The position numbers and the translations under genes were made by a program. Below, piece after piece: positions 59,985 through 64,000 of a stretch of DNA of 64,000 nucleotides; within the stretch, counting starts at the first letter, position 1; each line of letters opens with the position of its first letter. The DNA comes from Nectonema munidae (taxonomy: Eukaryota > Nematomorpha > Nectonematoida > Nectonematidae). Below the pieces are notes generated by a model. It did not search any database. It saw only the letters and a program-made list of their open reading frames with translations, and had not been told where the DNA came from. The stretch is from assembly GCA_030549495.1 (NCBI GenBank), contig JAUIRK010000916.1, forward strand, positions 1,029,001 through 1,093,000. Direction: 5' to 3'.

Positions 59985-61275
59985 TATAGTTTGAACTTTG
60001 TTTTTTCTGTAAGAAACTTAATTTATTTATAATGGTTTTTATAAGTTCTTCGCTTATTATAATATTTTTTTGAAGGTTGGCCTTAATATTTTTACTTAAT
60101 TTATTTTATAAGTTCATCCTCTATTATATTTAACTTTTTCAAGGCGGATCTTTGCTTTATCTGTAAGAAATTTAACTTGTTTCCTTAATTCTTTATTATA
60201 AGTTCATATTAAATATTTTTAAGGTTGATCTTTGCTCTCGCTGTAACAAACTTTACTTTTTACTGATTTTTCCTATAATTACGTTAAAAATTTTTAAGGT
60301 TGACCTTTGCTTTCTGTGTCAGGAACTTAAATTTTATACTTATTTTTTTTCATAAGTTCATTCAACTTTTTTTGAAGGTCAATCTTTAATTTTCTGTAAA
60401 CTTTTTTATCATCCCCTATTATATTAAACTTTTTCAAGGCGGATCTTTGCTTTATCTGTGAGAAATTAAAAATTTTTCTTTAATTCTTTTTTATAAGTTC
60501 ATATTAAACATTTTTAAAGGTTGATCTTTGCTCTCTCTGTAACAAAATTTACTTTTTACTTATATTTCCTTATAATTACGTTAAAAATTTTTTAAGGCTG
60601 GCTTTTGCTTTACGAACTTAAATTTTTTATTTATTTATTTTCATAAGTTCATTCAACTTTTTTGGAAGGTCAATGTTTGCTTTTCTGTAAACTTTTTTAT
60701 AAGTTCATCCTCTATTATATTAAACTTTTTTCAAGGCTGATCTTTGCTTTTTCTGAAAGATTAATATTTTTACTTAATTTATTTTTTAAGGTTGACATTT
60801 GCTTTCTGTGTAAGGAACTTAAATTTTTTACTTATTTTTTTTCATAAGTTCATTCAACTTTTTTTGAAGGTCAATCTTTAATTTTCTGTAAACTTTTTTA
60901 TCATCCCCTATTATATTAAACTTTTTCAAGGCGGATCTTTGCTTTATCTGTAAGAAATTAAAAATTTTTCTTTAATTCTTTTTATAAGTTCAATTTTTAA
61001 AGGTTGATCTTTGCTCTCTCTGTAACAAACTTTACTTTTTGCTTATATTTTCCTATAATTATGTTAAAAAAATTTTAAGATCGACTTTTGCTTTCTGTGT
61101 AAGGAACTTAAATTTTTTATTTATTTTTTTTCATAAGTTCATTCAACTTTTTTTGAAGGTCAATCTTTGCTTTTCTGTAAACATTTTCAAGGCTGATCTC
61201 TGCTTTATCTGTAAGAAATTTAACTTTTTTCATTAATTCTTTATTATAAGTTCATATTAAATATTTTTTTAAGAT
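59985..61275. repeat. Tandem repeat with higher-order structure (~75-bp subunits, ~295-bp period)
   Basis: Diverged ~70-85-bp subunits share the core AAGG(C/T)(T/G)GATCTTTGCTTTnTCTGTAAGAAA followed by a pyrimidine-rich stretch and TTATAAGTTCATnnTA. They fall into four types that recur in order. Type B (CAAGGCGGATCTTTGC) appears at about 60142, 60436, 60735, 60928 and 61189, so the larger period is close to 295 bp with some partial repeats. The open frames through it are by-products. Confidence 0.85.
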
Positions 61276-61387
61276 TTTATAATAAATCAAGCTCAAGTAA
61301 TTTCAAAATCAACTCTTAAAACAACTTTTTTTACCATATTCGTATTTGTTACCTTACTTAACTTTTAACAAAATTAATGATCAATAA

Positions 61388-63819
61388 CACTGGTCAACAC
61401 AATATTTTTGGCAGGCAAAGTGAGACTGGTTTCTGGGGTTTTCAAGGGCGCTGAATCCGAATCTGACATTTGTTTTTTCAAGTTGGCTCTAGTTTTGGAG
61501 ATATCACAGGGGGGTCGTTCGTCTGAAATCACCCATTCGCGACCATAACTAAACGTACAAAAAACGGCTAAATAGTGCAAAAATGTCAGATATTGATTTT
61601 TATGATAATCTAAAACCACAAAGACAGTGTAAAATCTCAATCTAACAAGTTAAGTTAGATATAACATCATTTCATTTATCCTATAATAACTGAACACTTT
61701 TCATAGATTTCGAGAATATACAAAAAATTTGCTAAAAATTTACTGAATTTTAATGCAAAGCATTTATTATACACTAGATTCTTAGTTACAATGAACACAC
61801 AAAACAATATTTTATTCACAAAAGTGAAATTGACGTTTATACGATTTTCGCTTGTGAGCAACTTTCGGACAGTCTCTCAAAAGGTTCCAGCAGTAGTCTG
61901 CCATCATGTGCTCATCCCATTTGCCTTGATACCTCTCTTCCATTGTTTTGATGTCTTGATGGAATCTCTCTCCTTGCTCCTCACTGTAATCACCAAGATT
62001 ACCAGGAAATCTGTCGAGGTGGCTAAACAAGAAATGAACTTTAATGCTCACATTTGCCCCTAGTTTTTCGTATGCAGTAAGCATCTTACGGACCAATTGC
62101 TTGTAATTATCAGCTTTGTGATTTCCCAAAAAGTTTGTCACTACATCTGTGAAGGACACCCAAGCATTTAACTCAACCCTGTTCATATGATTAGTGAAGT
62201 CAGAATCCCTCATGAGCGTTCGAATCTGAGGTCCATCGAAGATGCCACCGTTAGCTTTTTCGATGGAAAGACCTGGAAATTGCCTGCATATGTACTTGAA
62301 GCAATCCCCATCTTTGTTCAACGCCTTAACAAACTGCTTCATGAGCCCTAGTTTTATGTGCAATGGAGGGAAGATGATTCTATCCCTGGGTACCAAAGGC
62401 TCATTGATGACGTTGGCTGTGCCGACTTCGAGACTTTCTCGTTCTGGCCAGTTCTCCCTTCTCCAGTGCTGGTTTCTTGCTCTGCTATCCCACAAACAAA
62501 GAAAGCAGGGATACTTTGTGTACCCACTTTGCTGACCAAGCAGAAAATTCACCATTTTCAAGTCCACACAAATCAGCCATTTATGAGTGTTGTAATTTAG
62601 TTTTTCAAGAACAAATTGGATACCATCATACTCTTCTTTCATCTTGGTAGAATGGCCAATTGGTACAGGAGCAAACTTATTGCCATTATGCAAAAGTACA
62701 ACTTTTAGACTTGATTTCGAGCTATCTATAAAGAGACGCCAATCTGCTGGGTCATATGACGAGATCCCCATGCAGTTAAGAAGTGCAGAAACGTCATTAC
62801 AAAAGACCAGGTCATCTTCTTTAGAAAAGAAACGAAGCAAGCTGCCTTCCCTTGTCCTATAGTATGTTACTTTTGTGCCAGAATCAAGAATGTTTTTCTC
62901 TTGGAGTCGTGATGCAAGAACTTCAGACTGCTCCTTCGACAAACAAAGGTCTCGCACTAGGTCATTAAGTTCAGATTGATTGAAAAGCTGAGGGCCATTT
63001 GAGGGTTCTTCATAGTCACTACAGCTATCACCACTTGATATTGAAAGATCAGCTGGAATCTCTTCGGTTTCATCGATTTCAGGCAGACTGGTGAAAACAG
63101 GCACAGGTAGATCCTCAAAGTGCGCAACAGGACGGATAGCAGAATCCAGGCTCGGATACTGCCAATTTGCTTTCTTGTGCTTGTTAAACCCCGTCATATC
63201 ATTGATACAGAAGTAGCAGTCATCAAAATGATTCTTGGGCTCTCTCCACACCATTGGTACAGCAAACTTCAACTTCAGCTTACCATTGGTCCAACCGCGG
63301 AGACTTTCTACACAGGTTTTGCACACCATATGTGGGGCCCAAGACTTATCTTGGTCACCTAGTTTCATATCGAAGTATGCTTTGTACGCCCTCTTGACAA
63401 AGTCTGTAATATTCCTCTTTTGTTGTGCCATCATATACTGACCACAGATGTAACAAAAGACATCCGGTTCATATCTACAACGTCTTTTAGAAGAACTCAT
63501 TTTCTCTCTGGAACTCATTTTCAACTCTGGAATAAAAAAGGAAAAGAATTAAAAAGAAAATTCTTAAATACTGTTTTAAAAACACTACATACATAATAAT
63601 TATTATGTATTTTCTGATATTATTATTTACTGCTTCTATATTGAAGTATTTCAGGGAGAATTTTAGCAGTTTAGGCTTATTTGAGGCTATCAGTATCTTC
63701 TAAACTAGAGCCAATCAGACAAAACCAATGTTATATTCGTAATCAGCGACCTTCAAAACCCCAGAAAACACTCCTAGATGGTCTGCCAAAGAAAAAAAAT
63801 AAAAATTTGTTGACCAGTG
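61388..63819 (-). mobile_element. TIR element of unrecognised family, copy 2, apparently intact
   Basis: Termini CACTGGTCAACA in inverted orientation, both abutting TAA (61385-61387 and 63820-63822). Long subterminal inverted repeats follow: left TTTCTGGGGTTTTCAAGGGC, GCTGAATCCGAAT, TTGGCTCTAGTTTTGGAGAT; right, reversed, TTTCTGGGGTTTTGAAGGTC, GCTGATTACGAAT, TTGGCTCTAGTTTAGAAGAT. One gene without introns occupies 61812-63524. Clean ends and an open gene point to a recent insertion. Confidence 0.9.
61812..63524 (-). CDS. Transposase-like protein, 570 residues, family not recognised
   Basis: A single open frame. Residues 24-27 (CYIC), 68-71 (CKTC) and 103-106 (CYFC) are Cys pairs, probably a zinc-binding head of THAP/ZAD style. 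Residues ~150-185 are acidic. Then follow SELNDLVRDLCLSKEQSEVL, DWRLFIDSSKSSLKVVLLHN, KWLICVDLKMVNFLLGQQSG, KYPCFLCLWDSRARNQHW, IIFPPLHIKLGLMKQFVKAL, QGERFHQDIKTMEERYQG and MMADYCWNLLRD. The Asp in LFIDSSK, the Asp in CVDLK and Glu ~519 in QGERFH sit in strand-like contexts and could be a D-D-E triad; this is inference. The start may be Met1 or Met9 (MSSSKRRCRYEPD), which matches copy 1 best. Similar proteins are, from memory, numerous as uncharacterised proteins in arthropods and Hydra. Confidence 0.85.
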   Translation of the reverse strand: MKMSSREKMSSSKRRCRYEPDVFCYICGQYMMAQQKRNITDFVKRAYKAYFDMKLGDQDKSWAPHMVCKTCVESLRGWTNGKLKLKFAVPMVWREPKNHFDDCYFCINDMTGFNKHKKANWQYPSLDSAIRPVAHFEDLPVPVFTSLPEIDETEEIPADLSISSGDSCSDYEEPSNGPQLFNQSELNDLVRDLCLSKEQSEVLASRLQEKNILDSGTKVTYYRTREGSLLRFFSKEDDLVFCNDVSALLNCMGISSYDPADWRLFIDSSKSSLKVVLLHNGNKFAPVPIGHSTKMKEEYDGIQFVLEKLNYNTHKWLICVDLKMVNFLLGQQSGYTKYPCFLCLWDSRARNQHWRRENWPERESLEVGTANVINEPLVPRDRIIFPPLHIKLGLMKQFVKALNKDGDCFKYICRQFPGLSIEKANGGIFDGPQIRTLMRDSDFTNHMNRVELNAWVSFTDVVTNFLGNHKADNYKQLVRKMLTAYEKLGANVSIKVHFLFSHLDRFPGNLGDYSEEQGERFHQDIKTMEERYQGKWDEHMMADYCWNLLRDCPKVAHKRKSYKRQFHFCE

Positions 63820-64000
63820 TAATTATTCTGAAAGTATTTTATCTAAAAACAGTTTTATATAATGTCTCTTTCTTATTTCAGTGTATTCAAAATTTTATGA
63901 AAAATGATAAGAAATATAGAAAATTATCTGATTTCACTTTTTAAATTTTTTTCTAATTCAATATTCCTGTATTCATTTATTCCGATAAGATAATAAAAGT
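63820..64000. other. AT-rich end of window, nothing recognised
   Basis: Short flank after the TIR element; no feature seen. Confidence 0.4.

Noticed and set aside
60662-61236. Phe/Leu-rich plus-strand open frames resembling membrane peptides.
   Set aside because: They are translations of the higher-order tandem repeat and change with each unit.

Overview
This is an AT-rich animal sequence with spliced genes, long introns and a dense load of decayed transposons. One host gene is recognised with confidence: a minus-strand homologue of SREBP (sterol regulatory element-binding protein), in twelve coding exons between 42459 and 18673. It has a Tyr-containing basic helix-loop-helix (bHLH), two membrane segments and a regulatory C-terminus. 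The gene, the TE mix (Tigger, mariner, piggyBac, hAT, MULE, RTE and R1/Jockey-like LINEs, tRNA-derived SINEs) and the AT-rich introns fit an invertebrate, most likely an arthropod. A parasitic copepod such as a sea louse would fit, but the sequence alone does not fix the species.

Layout. 1-3610: sparse, then a piggyBac relic split by a Tigger-type element. 3676-7427: a minisatellite and an unclassified gag-RT-RNase H retroelement that looks whole, preceded by two tail-to-head 5'-truncated copies. 7452-8695: copy A of a large repeat. 8885-10663: a small inverted-repeat element, a LINE relic (zinc knuckles and endonuclease) and a LINE-derived repeat. 10719-13190: a foldback-like structure built from ~145-bp tandem units, with an exon-like 90-nt segment in its loop. 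14030-18010: a mariner relic, copy B of the large repeat, and a hAT relic. 18495-42459: SREBP, whose introns carry MITEs, hAT and Tc1-like relics and, in intron 1, a terminal-inverted-repeat (TIR) element of unrecognised family. 43450-46349: copy C of the large repeat, inverted relative to copy B, so the pair brackets SREBP. 47541-52465: an RTE LINE with an R1/Jockey-like LINE nested in it. 52625-58990: a MITE, a LINE 3' end, a PHD-finger MULE relic and an RTE tail. 59985-61275: a higher-order tandem repeat. 61388-63819: a second, apparently intact copy of the unrecognised TIR element.

The most interesting object is the TIR element at 39463-41820 and 61388-63819. Both copies have the 12-bp termini CACTGGTCAACA, TAA target duplications, long imperfect subterminal inverted repeats and one long gene. 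The encoded protein has N-terminal Cys pairs and three acidic positions in contexts that suggest an RNase H-fold (DDE/D) nuclease. I cannot place it in a transposase superfamily I know. The 61388 copy keeps an uninterrupted 570-codon frame and may be young.
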